A DNA stretch of 64,000 nt from Haemonchus contortus (GCA_000469685.2 LS997562.1:25764076-25828075); one strand, 5' to 3'; shown: positions 11,796-26,600, counted from the stretch's first letter. Notes: generated by a model not told the origin, from the letters alone. Made by a program: numbers and translations.

Positions 11796-12351
11796 CGTGC
11801 GCAAGAAAAGTTTCTTTGTTGCATGAAAGATTTGTCAAGATATCCAGCGACACACTACTCTACACCAAGAATGCGAGATACTGGTGTACTGGTCTTACCG
11901 GGTACTCGCTGGTGAAAAAAAAAATCACACTCGCGACTTATATGTATGATGGAGGAAAACTCAAGCACGGGAACCATCACCCAGGTTTTCCTTACAATAA
12001 TAGTGCCAATCCATTTTGTACTCGTCTGCTGTGACTTACTTCACTTTCAAGAGTATGATCTTTTTCCCCCAGAATGAGAAACTACACTATTTTCACATAC
12101 CCAGCGGTGGCCGTTACGGCATGTAGTTAAGCTGCCAGGTACGGTTGAAATGGGTGCGAGTCAAGTGAGTACTAGGTAATGATGTACTGACCGACCTAAG
12201 GGTGCGCAGCCATCCACAGGAGGCATTAGCGACATCAATATAACATCACGTATATCCCTCTTATTGTTGGTACTAGATACCAATGATGGACCTGGTGTCC
12301 GTGAGGGTTCATATTTGCAAAAGTAGAGCCACGGACAACACACAACCTCAC

Positions 12352-12459
12352 CGTAGGTATGCTCCTCGTCTTATCATCAAGAATCGACACATACTTGAGA
12401 CCAGTAAAGGATGAAGATGCGGATGGTGCTGGAGATGGATTACCTCCGCGTGTGGACAT
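12352..12459 (-). CDS. Possible first coding exon of an unidentified gene
   Basis: ATG at 12459 opens 36 codons, MSTRGGNPSPAPSASSSFTG then LKYVSILDDKTRSIPT, ending exactly at a GTGAGG donor (phase 0). A short S/P/G-rich N-terminus followed by an ordered stretch is gene-like, and the strand is that of CDK10. I could not find convincing downstream exons between here and CDK10, so this may be an orphan exon or chance. Confidence 0.35.
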
Positions 12460-14480
12460 CACTCTACACCCTGACTACATTTTTCTGGCTTTCTTTCGCA
12501 TTGGTCCGAATAGATTCACCGATAATAAAATAGATATGCTTTGATGCTCGTAAAACGGATAAACAGACGGCCCAACTAGTTGACAAATCAGTAAGCAAAA
12601 TGCTCTTTATTCCATTCGTGAAACAAAATTATAATGGTAGTGATCAAACGATTACGAATGAAAAGAGCAGAACACAGATCATTCGAGCAAAAACAATAAA
12701 CTATGAAAGAGTGCCGAGAAGTTGTTACCAAAATCAGTGCAATGACAATTACAACAACCAAAAAACACGCGGATTCTATCAATACAAGAAAGGGAGCTGC
12801 ATAGTGAACTTGACGATTAGGGACAATAACAAGCTGGAGTGCTAAACAGCGACAACATCAAACATTCATTATAAAAGGAGCTGAGAAATACTATATTAGT
12901 AAAAGCAGTCAAATTATGTCAAGCAGTTGGTATTCAATCCCACGCTACGCATTCTGTAAGGTGAGTTGTAGGGTAAAAGTTACACAGCATAGTCATAGGA
13001 ATATTCAATCAGCACTCTGAAAACAGTGGGCTTGCTAGAGCCTAGAGGTGTATTTCTACTTTAAGTATCAAGCACTCGAGCAACTGATCGCTAAATAATG
13101 ACATCAAAGGGAGCCACGCAATGCAGGTACCTCTTATAAACTGGCCTTTTTTCGCCAGCATTCTAGGGTGAACAAGAATAAAACGAGATTCACAAAACCA
13201 ATGCTGGAATGTTCACAAGGTGAATCATTCTGCTCTCAGTTCCTAGAACTATAAGCACTGAAGGTGCTCGAAGTAAGATATACATGAGTCACTGCTATTA
13301 TGGTCAGAATCGCATTGCGCCTGATAAATGAATCATAAAAGCGTTAGCATACTAAATAGCGACCAGGAAAGGATTTGAGAAAAAAAAACAGATTTTTGAT
13401 TACCACTCCTTCCGCTAGAACAAGGAAAAAAACAACAGAACAAAAAGAAGTACATCACAAACGCATTGCCTACATGGTTAATAAATTATGAGCCAAAAGT
13501 AGTTTTTCAAAGAAACGAAAAAAACACTATCTCCTTGCGACAAGCCTTAACAAAGTGGAATGGGAAGTCCATAGATGAACTTATAAAACCCTAACTTATT
13601 TACATAAACGGAGAATAATAACACTTCCACCTACTACAAAAAAGGCATTAGCTATCAAACGCGGCATATTTACCATTCACATAACGAAAAATGTGCTCAA
13701 CGAGAAGTGAACAACGGTGAAAATAGACAAGGAAAACGTTAAAAAAAATTTGGGCACGTGACTATGCGATAGAAAATTATCGATCTAAAAAATGCATAAA
13801 TCACCGAGAAAAAATTAATGATTTTGTTGCTACTGAAAAATTCAGTCTGCAGTCTGGTCTCAAGTGAAAAAAAGGTAAAACTCATTCAACTGTAATTTGA
13901 ATTTGACCCACGACGCCGTCGATCTGAAACATGGTCTGTTGAGCTGATTGTTCTCCAAACAAAGCAAAAATAAGTACAACAAAAATGATAGAGAATGATT
14001 AGGACTGTTACCTACTGGTCACGATGCTAGAGCAGCAATACCTTCTACAGAGAGCAAGATGGAATTCACATATTCATAACTCAATTGACTTCCCGACAAC
14101 TGCACAACTTCCTCCTCAACAATTTCCCCCCCCCCCCCCTTTTTTTTGTGAAACCAACGGAAATAGTGGTGTGGAAAAGGTGAGCATGGCATCATCTTTT
14201 ACCAATCTTCACGAATGAACCCGATTCCCAGTACCTTGTCTGGGTGAATCATGACAGGTACTGTCGCTGCTTAACTTATTGTTCACATAGATGGAAGGTT
14301 TCGAGCTCCTCGTGAGAGCACTGCAGATGGTAAAACGAGTAATAGATGTGACCCTTTCATTTCTTTTGATTCGAGGTTGAGGCCAACACGAAAAATCATG
14401 ATGACCCACCTAAGGAGTTGAAAAACATGAAAAACATTATTGGCAGAACAGAGGGAAGAGACCCCTTGAAGAGTCTTATC
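12460..14480. other. AT-rich stretch without recognisable features
   Basis: Long A-runs, no credible exon with acceptor and donor, and no TIR pair found by eye. A pyrimidine run (14127-14148) is the only marked composition feature. Confidence 0.4.
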
Positions 14481-14487
14481 AAAACCA

Positions 14488-16495
14488 CCTCTGACAAGGA
14501 AAGTCTTTCAAGACGTGGGACGCTTTTTGAAAATGATTTTTTTGCATGGTATAGGGGCATGAGCACTAAGTATAGAACTACGGTCCACTTCCGCTAAATG
14601 GCCTTCCGAATGCCAAAAAAAGAGTGAAAATGATTTTGTCAGGAATTGCCGTTTTAATTCACTAAGCGTCGTTTGTTTCATTCATGACGTCGACTGTCCG
14701 CTCAGTATAAGGCGCCAGTAGACTGCGCATTGAAAATATCGTGAACAGTAGCAAAAAAAGGGAGCCACATGTTGAAACATACTGAAAAGTGCGGGGAAGT
14801 TTCATATATGCTCTCCATGGCTGAGCTTTTATCAGCGACGGATGGTGTGGTGGAGCGATGTGGACTTCGAGTTGGGACGTCTAGGCTGGGTTGGTGGTTC
14901 GGTTCCCCGAGGTTTTGCCGTTTTTGTATTTTATGCCGCCACCTCCAGATTGGATCCATATTGCACCAGGGCCGCCAAAGCAAATGCCTGACTGGTCATG
15001 GTCGTGACCAGGGCCTCCAATAACCTCTACAAGTCGTTAGAATTTGATGGGTGGAGCTATCAATGAAGGAACTTCCAGGCTTCACTCCCAGGAGCCCCCC
15101 CCCCCCTCCCCATATTCAAATTTCTCACGTAGTTTTTTCATTAGTTCGGCTGTCTTTGCATCCCTTGGATCCAGAGTTCATTCAGTTGGTGAAATGTTCG
15201 TAAATTGGTATGATATCATTGTGGCAGTCAAAAAACTCGATATCATATCATCTGGTCTTCGGACATTGTATGAACATACAATTCTTTGAATGATTTGGAC
15301 AGCAATGGTTTAATTGTTGTTTTATCTCAACCGAACTCCTTGAAAAATGATAAAGGGCGCATCTAATTTCGATGATTTCACCGATTTTTACCCTAGCTGA
15401 TCTCGCGCCGTCGTAGGGTTTTTGTCCACTGTTCTGGTTGGTCATCTCCATTTCCTTCTCTCCTCACGATCAGTATCTTCTGCAGTCACCTCGACTTCAG
15501 CAATGTCCTTCTTCATCGCGTCCTGCCTGTCTTCCTTTCATAGCAGGACGCGGAGTTAGGGGAACGTATTTAGGGAACGGGTATCGCCCAAACCCTTCAT
15601 CCAGTCATTAATCTAGTAATCTGGCACTTGAATGATTCCCTTCAGGGGTGACAGCTTTCTGTATCAAGCCCAATGCTCATGGATCCTTCAGCAAGAGGAC
15701 GAGTTGAAAGAGAATTTGATTCGTTTTCCCACATAAGTCCGCTGTTGACGCCCAGAGAAAAGTCGGAATCGGGAGCTACAATGAATATGGGAATCCTGTT
15801 ATCGTTGTACCGACGAACGAGGTCGAGGACAGCTTCCATCGAACAGGAACCATATTGTAGGGTTGTGACACCCCATTACAACACCTATATAGTGTGGCAT
15901 AAGGAGACCCCTTTATACACCTGCGAGTGTGACGCCTGGAAGCTCTTCCACTGGTAGTGCTCCACACATCAATTCTAACGAATTGCTGGTCCTGGTCACG
16001 ACCGTATTCGGTTAGGTACTTGCTTTGGCCCTGGTGCAATGTGGAGCCAATCTAGAGGTGGCAGCATAAAATGCAAAAGCGGAAAAGCCTCGGGAAACTG
16101 GACCATTAGCCCAGCCCAGCCGTCCCAATTCGAAGTTCACATCGCTATCCACCACACCATCCGTCGCTGCGAACTGCTCAACCGTGGAGGGCACATATTA
16201 AACTTTCTCGTGTTTTTCAACATGTGGCTCCCTTTTTGGCTACTGCTCACGTTATTTTTAATGCGCAGTCCACTGGCGCCTTCTACTGAGCGGACAGTCG
16301 ACGCCATGAGTGAAACAAGCGAAGCATAGTGGATTAAAACGGCAATTTCTGACAAAATCATTTTCACTCTTTTGTTGGCATTCAGAAGGCCAATTAGCGG
16401 AAATGGGCAATAGTCATATTCTCAGTGCTCATGCCCCTACACCATACGAAAAACCATTTTCAGAAAGTGTCCCAAGTCCTGAAAGACCCCCCTTG
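14488..16495. mobile_element. 2.0-kb long inverted repeat (about 600-bp arms), unclassified
   Basis: Left arm about 14488-15090 and right arm about 15920-16495 are complements with perhaps 75-85% identity by eye. Shared blocks include GAAAATGATTTTGTCAGGAA/TTTCTGACAAAATCATTTTC, GTCCGCTCAGTA/TACTGAGCGGAC and TTGCACCAGGGCC/GGCCCTGGTGCAA. The about 830-bp middle has minus-strand frames such as VLDLVRRYNDNRIPIFIVAP that I do not recognise. Looks like a DNA transposon with long TIRs, or two inverted copies of one repeat. Confidence 0.6.
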
Positions 16496-16499
16496 TGCG

Positions 16500-18450
16500 A
16501 AGCTTCGTCAATACAAATTCTTTTCTAAGAGCTACCTTAACCTTAAGGTGACAAGAGGACGTGTACTGTTACTAACCTGTAACAGTCTCGTATTGAGCTG
16601 CAAGGCAGTGATCAAAATAGCTTGGTGGACGAACCAGCGTCGAGAGTCAATCAGTCACTTATTGTTTGATCAGTAACAAATAATTGAACTGATTTGGGTT
16701 CAGATTACTCACAATTCCATTTCTTCCATTTGTTTTATAGTTTTGCCTAAGCTTATTCATGCAAAACTTTATTTGCTAATGGGGACAGAGTTTTCTCAAA
16801 ACTTCTTGGGCATATCAATTGAAAATGTTTTAAATTCACACGCTACCTGAAAACAGATTCTTGTTGCTATTGTAGAACACTCGACTTTTCTCGGAGTGCT
16901 TCTCGCGGTCGTGATCGATGCTAAAATTCGAAACTAACGTATTGAGAAGAAATTGTTATTGTTACTACTTCTGACTATTCTTGTACAACTACTGCATTTT
17001 CAACGGTGCGATAAGCAGTGATTGTCTGCAATTCAAGAAAAACAAAACGCTTAACATGTTGGCGACTAGCCGTCTATTCGTGACTGGTGCGTGGAACAAG
17101 ACAAATTTCTTGCTAAAAATTTGTCATCACTTAGAAAAGGAATGATTACGATAAAAAACATTTAAAAATGCATGACACGAGGAAATACTTTGTGAATTCC
17201 AAGGCATTAGATGAATACTCTCCAAATTTTGCAGCTGTTCGAAGTAATTTTGATTTCACGGTGATAAATCAGGATCCGGAGAATAGAAGAAGGATCTTCG
17301 AGAGTCTCATTATCCTTATGAGTAATCGTGCCATCATGAGCGTTCCGGATATCGACAACAACGGAAGAATCCAACGAAAGCTTTGACAACTTGCTGTTAG
17401 ACAACGACACCGGTTCCCCTGTGGTGTGCATGGAGGTGATATGTGTAGGGGGTAAAGTGGTCTATTCAGGTGATGGACTTCTGCGATCACGAAGCATTGA
17501 TGGAATGAAGGATAAGGAGAAGATGAAGTAATCAACAATAACAGTACTATATAAACCTCCTTGTGGTTGGTAATAAACAGTTCTACACCAGTGCCGTCTA
17601 CTTCCTGAGTGGTTACCGCCGATGTTCCTAATGCTGACGAATCCGACGTTGAAATTTCAGATGACGAGAAAGAAGAAGCAATGGGCATATGGGTGAACGA
17701 TGCTCGAGAATGTGACAGATAGGCCTCCTTCGAGCCACTGCTCTGTTATGAGCAATTGCTCGCTGTGGTATTTTAAGAGACCAACGACTACGGAAAGCAA
17801 AACGTCATCATTATACACTCACCCACAGATGAACCCAGAAGATTTTTTGGCCTATATTCACAGACCCGCTATCCATTCGATAATGACGGGAATCATTTGT
17901 CGCTAAAATCTTGGATTTCGGCCAGAAATAGCCTTGGTCAATGTTCGATTTTTGTATGGCGAGATCAAGAAAATTGAAATAAATTACTCAAAATAGCTAA
18001 TTGTTGACAACTTGCTGTACAAAAACTTCAGCGACAAGACAATGAGCAGATCAAGAACAGGAAAGCGCTAGCTGGTGTGTAATCGAGTTGCGAAAGGCAC
18101 AGATAGACAACTTCGCTTCGACTGCTACAGCTTGAACTGTTACATCTCCGCAGCTTCAGGCAAGTCGACGTGAGAGGCCTCGTCAACAGGAATAAGACAA
18201 GTGCAGCAAATGTAACAAATTCTGATGTTTAGATTGTTTCCAAACAATGCATGATTGTTAAATGTCAATAAAAAAATATATGGTTTGAAATTCATTGACA
18301 GCTGGTCGATGCCATTTGTAACGCGTAGAAGACTAAATCGAATATTGCTCAGGAAACGAAACGCGCACGCACATTTTTATTGAAATATTATACCTTCGCG
18401 CACCATTGAGCGAGTCGTCAACGTGTTAAACCACTAACTATGGCAGTACT
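16500..18450. other. No recognisable features
   Basis: A plus-strand frame at 17168-17386 (FDFTVINQDPENRRRIFESL) is moderately gene-like but has no recognisable family or splice context. Nothing else supported. Confidence 0.3.
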
Positions 18451-18454
18451 TGGA

Positions 18455-18912
18455 TGTGCACAGTTCACGATAATTTCAGGGTATAGGGTTTAAGACGATA
18501 ATGGAAGTGATAGCCCAGAACAGTGCAAAAAAAGAAGAAGACGCGAATAAACGGCACATTCAGGTAGTAAAAGTATGGAGGGACTAGGCGAGAATGTGAC
18601 GGCAAAAGTTACATGGAAGGGGAAATCGGACGACCTGCCCAAAAGTGTGGGACATGTCGAACAGTTGGCTACAGTAAGCTGTCCGTATGAGCGAGCGTCC
18701 TGGCGCGAATAGTGCAGCCTCTGCAGTCCCTACAAGCCGTGAAAACTCTTCCGTCTTTGGGTGTGTACGTCGGCTACGCTGATCCCCAGTACCCTTATCA
18801 CGCCCCATCCAGGCTATTTTCCGGCCCGACAGCGTTCTTGATGCTACCTTGATTACAGGCTCATCTCAAAGAGAAATCTCAGAAACCATTATCATCGTGA
18901 ACTGTGCTTTTA
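18455..18912. mobile_element. Diverged copy of the AGGCACGGTTC MITE
   Basis: Left end GTGCACAGTTCACGATAAT and right end ATCATCGTGAACTGTGCTTT correspond to the ends of the TTAA-flanked elements at 50213 and 52896, with AGAAATCTCAGAAACCATTA near the right end as in those copies. Confidence 0.5.
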
Positions 18913-19752
18913 ATCTAGCATCTCAAAAACTTGCCTCCTAGTATTATCATAAATTTTGCTTCCACCTTGCCTGTAGAAACCGCGCTCGTTGCCCCGACTG
19001 TAAATAAAAGTGATATTCACATAACGAGATCCTCTATAGAAAATGTTCAAATGTTCAACTTCACTACTTACGAATTCGCTTCGTGTTCTTTATTGTCGCC
19101 GTTGTCCCGATTACTTCTCTCATCATTTTGCATGTCTCGGCGACCATCTAAAATCCGTAGCATTCTCTACAGAACATGCAAGAAAACAATTTAATGCTAT
19201 CACAAGGATTCAAAATTCGCAGTGATCGTAAATGAGAAGATCCATGCTGCCATGAGAAAATATCGATCTATGCTGTATTGTGCCGCATTCAAAAGCAGCA
19301 TAATACAATAGTAACCCAGTGAAGGATCCCAAGTCGGAGAGGAAGTTTGGAATGAAACGTGCACTGCTAGACGTTTTTTCGGATGCTGATTTCGAATCTG
19401 TTTTCCAAGTTTGTCGAGCGATTATCCGAATGGAGTTGAGGTGACTTTAGGTGATTCGACATAATAGAACTAAAATTACATGGATATGCGAAGTTTCTAA
19501 GCGTTAACTTGGAGCAGTGGTAAGGATGACGCTTACGGTGCGAGAGACTAGGGTTCGGGTTTTGTGGGGGCAATGATTCTATATCATGTTGAATTCTTTC
19601 ACTGTAGCCTGGTAACTCCGTTGATGTTGATTTTTTTTTTTGTTTTCGTGTTCCACAACTTTTTGACGCATGTGATAACAACTTTTTCGCCCAAAACACA
19701 CGATATCACTTCAAATTTATACTGTACATGCCATATTCACGGTAAAGGAGAT

Positions 19753-20040
19753 GCGGGGTGGTGGCCGGTGGCGCACTAACATACAATGATGGTCCATGAG
19801 ATCGAACTCTGCGCCGATTACCGTTCAGGCCAACCAAGCCTTCTATTCATCCGAATTCGATTGATTGGTACCAGACTCGTATGGGGGGTTGAAAGCACTG
19901 ACTTGCACATCAGCTTGTCACCGCGTATCATTGCACAAGCCACAAACATCCTAAACGCCTTTTAAATAAAAATCTAAGACGGGGCGCGTCCCCAGGCTGA
20001 ATCCATCACCGCCAAAGCCTTGATCCTTCCGATCCTTTAC
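19753..20040 (+). repeat. tRNA-derived SINE copy (old)
   Basis: Matches the copy at 61647: GGTGGCGCACTA, GGCCAACCAAGCCTTC, GGTACCAGACTCGT, AAAGCACTGACTTG. The A-box region is GGTGGTGGCCGGTGG and the B-box is degraded (GATCGAACTCT). Confidence 0.6.
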
Positions 20041-20609
20041 ATGCACGATGCAATTTCTGAGCGATGTGCACACTTCGTGCAATCTTTTGGTCCCAAGAGA
20101 CTCGAAGGAACTAGATGTAGTGCAGCTGCTTTCTGCAACCACCCTCCCTCACTTCCATCATTATGCCTTGTTGATGACCCCTAGATCAGAAGTCCTTCGT
20201 GACTTTGAAGTGGATACGGTCGTGCGTGGCGGCTCCAGACCTACAATATAAAACTTAGTGATAGTAGATTCATGGACATCATTCGACGTTAATGAAGCTA
20301 TCTGGTGAGCTTCACTTCCAGAAAATCAGGTGAAGCTGATGAACATGCCCTGCCTGAACCACGAGGCTAGTATAGCAAATTATAGTTCATTTCTTGTCTG
20401 GGTTCTTATAGCCCTTCAAATATGATCGTCACTTTATACGTAACAGCTCCCGATCTCAACCTATGCTTATACATTACATTCGCGACCTGGCTTGCTAATT
20501 TTTCCAAGTCGAAGTGAACGTTTGTACCAAAATCTGAGGTTGTGAACGAAGCGCAACAGCAACCTATCACTCTCCTATCTCTTACCACAGTGGACGTTTG
20601 ACATGAGCC

Positions 20610-23600
20610 TCAAGCCTTGTCCAACCTTTTTTCATGACGAGGTTCAAAGCCTGTTTGATTCCGTGTTTCCCCACAGTAGTCACCGTGTAAAACGGTTCTC
20701 ACCACTCGTTGCGCTTTTTGAAAAAAAAAGAGGAAATTAGATGTAGAATCAGAGCATCCGTGCAAAACAAAAGAGTCAAAGGAAATGGTTTTCGCATATC
20801 GCGAGGCAGTGTATTTGACAACAGATCACTGAACTATGCGTTTCCCTTGTCTCCTTCTAAGTGGGGATACAGTGCAAACATTGATCAATTATTGTTACCA
20901 GAATATCTACACTGCTCACCATCGCGATTGTAGAGACCCTGACGGTTGCTGAAGTGTCCACGGTTTCGCCCATGATAGGCACCAGCGTTGTATGGTCGAT
21001 GGTAATGACGATTATGTTTGGGTTGATGGTCCACTTGGTCGTGATGATAGCCAGCCGCTTGGTAATCCGCCTTAAATGATCAATTTAAAAACACTGCCAC
21101 CTCAATAGCAACATGGATGTTTTCATTTTTCGAAATAAGGAATTTCTTCGTATTTGCAGGTGATCTGTTTTCTGGAATTTTCTATGGACTCGCTATACGA
21201 GTATACTACTCACTTGTATGCGCACCATTACATATTACTATGTATGCTCAAATGAAGCCAAAGAATCTTTTATCGCCATAAATAGAACCAACGCACTCCA
21301 CAATTTAGCGAGGAAGATGGGTGACTCTCACGGGCATTACAATGTACAAGACCTACTATTCCTGCCGAGTCTACTAACTACCTTACTAAAGATGGCTGGA
21401 GCACAAAATAACCAATTATCAATAATCACAGAATCTCAAGAAATTGCTTAATTTCCCGCATTAGATTCCCACCCAGGATTTGCATAGCTAACAATAAGGC
21501 TTCATAACTTGCTTTCACTTGATCTTCTTGTTAATTGCTGCTACTTCGTCGGTACGGGATACGTAGGTCTCACAAAGATGGCGCATCGACGGAACTCCGG
21601 CGCCGAACGGGACACGAACCCATACTTGTGCTTTCAAACACCACGCTATTTACTTCATGCACTACCGAGTCCCCGCTTGTCCTCGCCCTCCTACTGGCTC
21701 ATACCGTAATTGCATGCAGCGACAGAATAACAGCAGTTGCAAGTAAAGGTTGGATAGCTCTGGACAATCATATGACGGTGGACGACCCGCGACCCCACCT
21801 CAGCGGAAGCTCAGCGAAGAGAAAGGAGACCTCCATTTATACTCCACTCTGAAAAGAGCACCTTCCTCTCCAGGTTGGGGGATGCAGTCCTAGAATATAG
21901 CTGGGGCGCTGAAGGTCTTGTACTTCGTCATTCACTGCGTCATTCGCTAACCCTTTGACGACAGTGTGCCTTTTTGCGTGTCTGGCGCGCGAGATAAACG
22001 CATTTAGGAGCTTTACGTTTCCGCGGCTCACCGTTGAGCCGCGCTTTCCCACGGCGACACATTTTTTAAGCGAACATTTTTTTGCTTTTTTAAAGCGTTT
22101 TCTTCGTGATTTAGTTTGGATTAGGTGTAAATTGGGTTATTATGAGTATTCAACTTTAGTTAAGTCTGGTTTTATGCATAATATAGCTTCGAGAGTCGAA
22201 ATGGATCAGCCTGCAGTGGACGATTTGGTTGGTGGTTTTGAAAGATTATTGGTCGAACCCGACGAAAATAAAACTGACGATTGAAAATTTCTAAGCTATG
22301 TTTCGAAGGTGTTACATATGGGGGGGGGGCTAAGATTTACTCAAAATTCAGATTCAAGATTTACTTCGGTTCTTCTTCGGACTCACGAGCAAGGATTCAG
22401 CATCTTTGCTGTGCTCATGATTAATGGACTGACCCTTGAATCAAGGAATGCATATCTATACCGATATCTAGTGGATGACTCATTGGAACACTGCAACCAC
22501 TTTTCCAACTCTCGAAAAGGAATACTGATTAAAGCTGAAGATAGGCAGTTGAAAGGAGGGCAAGTTCTCAAGAAATTTGTTACAAACAACTAACTCGAGC
22601 TTATGGAAGGGTTTACCCTCCCATAATACGAGTCAATTCTAGGGGCAGTAGATGCAGAAGTCATTTTACATTGACTGTTTTCGAAATATACACAAAAAGT
22701 GTGATTTCAGAAAGAGGATTGAATTTAACAGTAGTTTTCAGAAATTAGCAATGTTTTTCTTAGCCCTTTTTGTGTATAGTGCTATTTGATGACTGCAAAC
22801 ACATTAAATACAAAAAACTCCTAGTAAGACTAATAATCGAGAAAAACAACCAAAAAGAAGGGTGCGGTCCACCGTTGAGTCGCGCCGTCGTCAAAGAGTT
22901 AAGTGCTAATCCCGCTAATCTCTGTTGTCAAAGTCCTCAAGTATTGCTCTGCTTTTATGCTACTGCTGCAATTGAACATATCGACTAACCACTCCTGTAA
23001 GAATTGTTTCTCGTACAGTTCTTATTAACTCCCTTCATGGTGCAGAATTCGACCCCAAGCCTCGAAAAGTTTTGCAAAAAGTGTGAAAAGCTCATCTTTT
23101 TCGCCAAAGTTGGTAGTTGGGTAGGTAGTTGAAAGCTTTCAAGAACTATTAGGTTGTTCGGAAAGAAATGCGCGCTAACTTTGTCCATTCATTTCTCCCC
23201 TACCAAAAAAGATTTTTTAGAACGGTTTTGTTTATTCGGAAGAGATTTTCATTGCGCATCTTTTGATATACTTTTGTTTATGTCCACTTTGTTTTTTCTA
23301 GGAAAGAAAAAGTTTAAAAGGTGCTTGACCACAAATGACTTTTGCGGGCTTGCACGTGGTACAACTTCAAGCAAGGAAAATCGGCTGCTGAATCTCATCG
23401 TGCCACATCTGAAGTATACGGCGAAGAAGCCCTGTCAGAAAGCCAAAGTCACGATGGTATTGGCGTTTCAAAAACGGTAATGAAAGCTCGGAGGACGAAG
23501 AACATGGAAGTCGGCCCCAATCCGTCGATAACCAAGTGTTGAAGACCGTCATTAAATTGGATCCACACCAAACCACCCGAGAACTAGCAACACATGTTGG

Positions 23601-26600
23601 CTGCTCAAACTCTACCATCCATGAGCATTTGCTGGCAATTGGCAAGAAGAGCAGGTGCGGAAAATGGGTACCGCACAAGCTAAACGACTCAAACCAGGCA
23701 ACACAAGTGGCGATGGCCGAAATTCTTCTCCATCGCTCCAAGAACAGCGGCTTTTTCAACTTTATTGTTACATCAGACGGGGAATGGAACTGCTTCGACA
23801 ACATAACACGAAAAGGACAGTGGATAGACGCCGGTGACACTCCAAAACCCACTACGAAACCGGATACACACGGCAGAAGGGTGATGCTCTGTGCTTGGAG
23901 GAACAGCAAAGGTTGAGTGTAGTTTGAAGTCCGGAATTCGGGTCAAACGGTTACGTCGGACATTTACGAAGATCAGCTGGACCGCGTGGATCAAGCCCTG
24001 CGTCGTTAAGGTATCGAAACGACGTCGACAAAATTCCTCCTCGAAAACGCTCGTCAACATGTTGCGAAAACCACCTTGGAAAAAAAATGAGGAATAGGGG
24101 TAGGGAACTCCTGCCTCATCCGCCTTACAGCCCACACCTGACTCCATCCGATGACCATCTGCTCCGGTCAATGCAGCACTCCTTGGCCGAGAGAAAATTC
24201 AAAAACCGCGAAAAAGACCAACTCAGGGTGTCCAACTACTTTGAGTTGCAGCCGGCCGAGTTCTTCAGAAGAAGAATCCATTCTTTGCGTAAACGTAGAC
24301 AACAAGTCATCGATTGTAATGGAAAATATCTTTTGAATTGATCTTGTTTAGTGTCGTTTTTATAATAAAAAATTTTTGAACTCAAACGCGCATTCCTTTC
24401 CGAACAACCTAATAATAACCACCGTGCCAACTATATATCACACGTGTGCAAATTTTATTTATTCGAGGATGTTTTATTTCTTACTGACCTCTTCATTTCT
24501 TTACTTTTTACACATTTAGTGGCGATGTGGGTGCAGTATGATTACATTTAATTTTTGCATTTATTGAGGTCACCTCCACAACCCTCCAAGTGAATTTCCC
24601 AGGACTTCCCAACCATTTGCTACCTTCTTGGGCATTTTGGGCTTACGCTCTCTTCCAATTCGCTGGAGCGCTTCCTTGGTGTGATTGGATTGGAGTCAGA
24701 CAAGTGAGCATTAGAGCTGCGGCACCTTTCAATGTGAACGATTGCCCGAAGCTGATGTCCTGATAACTGTGGCATGCAAGAGAATGCTCGAAACCGATTT
24801 GAGTATTATATTTACATAGGCGGTAGCTCTGAGAATGACTAAAATGCGGTGATGGACCGAGGGCAGCAGAAGTTCTTCGAAAAACGATACATGTAAACTT
24901 GTGCCTCAAAACTTTCTCATCTACATGTTACCTACATTAGACACATCATCTTGGAATCCAATATGCTACAGAGAGCTCAAAACGGAAGTTTCTCGTCCCT
25001 TTCTTCAGTGACATGCATCCTTTCGATCTCTTTTCTGACGCAAAATCTTAATGGTAGATCCTGTTCGTAATTGCATAAACAACTCGACTAAAACGTCGAG
25101 AGGGTCATCGATGTAGAACAAGATGTAGGGAGTCCAACAATATCAGTTTCACCAATAATTTCGAAATAAGGCCAGCGGTTAGAAGAGGTTAGCTTCTAGG
25201 GCATGACCTTAGCGAAAAGCCCAAAAATACCAAAAATAACGCTCCGGCATGGGTGTCACAGTAACCTTGGATCGGGAAAGACAATAATATCCAATGAGGG
25301 CCTGATTTAAACTGATTCAAAAAAATCTGTAAACGAGTTTTAGAATAACGTGCTAACAAGGGAAACTAAACGAAACTGAACATATCCTTTTCTTTTTATC
25401 TGAAGCATAGATAACCGTTTTTTGCTATAAACGGTATTCACGTTGAGTCATTTCATCCAGTGACACCTAGGAATGTTATTGAGAACCAAGAGCAAACCGA
25501 AATTTAGAAGTTGCAGAAAACAAATGATGGACGCATAGCGGCGTTTTTCAAGAAGTGGTCCAAATACGGCCTTCTCCTGTTCAGATGAGTCACTGGATAT
25601 CAGTAAGTTGAACACACAACTTAGGCAGACCTCAGCACTGATTATGAAAATACCAACTTATTTCAACTCACTTCACCCCAGCCATCATCATCGTTTCTGT
25701 CCACGCGAGGGTCTTCAGGTACCTAATAAAAGGAATTTAATGAAACATGTACGAGTTTGTTTCAAGACTTATGCCCTTACAGGCTCTTCACGGTCATCGT
25801 CGTACTTGTTGTATTGTCGTTGTCTATAGTTGTAATCTCGACGGCCTTAAATACTGACATTTGTTGAAATTATCCGCTTTTCACTAATCAATGATAGCTG
25901 GCACTAAACAAGCTAAGGAAAGAAAGTCAATAGTGAAGGGAAAAGGGACCTTGTCTATCTCGATAGTTGTCATTGCGTTCCATTTCTCTTTGCTGCCACG
26001 TTAATTGATCCAAGCCCGACATCTGTTCACCACGACCCCATTCGCGATTATTTTGCCGACAGTCGCGATCACGATTATTGTAGTTCTGAAAGAATGAAAT
26101 CAAACAATTCAAGATCGACTCAAAACTCTGGAACAACACTGTGCTCTCATCAATGTCGTGCCAGGTCAAGGCCTGATGAGAAAGATGCATAGAGAGATGG
26201 TTGCAATTCACAGTACAGTCTAAGAACTTCGAAATCCAGCGTGCAATACTTCAGTCCTAATCAATTCCCCAGTATTCGCTCAATCTAGCAAACTGCTACC
26301 AAATTTTAGCGCCTCAGGGCCGCCTTGACATCGTTGCGCAAGCTCCGCGCCTAGTCCTGCCAACTTAAATCAAAGCTCAAGCCCAAGCCACCTGTACTCC
26401 TGCTGAATTTGAATACTCTAGGTCCACGTGAATCAGAGTTATAAATCTCCGCTCAAACATTTATTTCGCACAAACTCCGCCCTTGTGGGCGGAGTCAGGC
26501 CCTGCCACCAACCATAAGTGTTCAAATCCTGCCGCCTGTACTCCTATGAGCCGCTGTAGAAAAATTAGCGACAATTCAGCAATACAAACTGTTCCATTAA

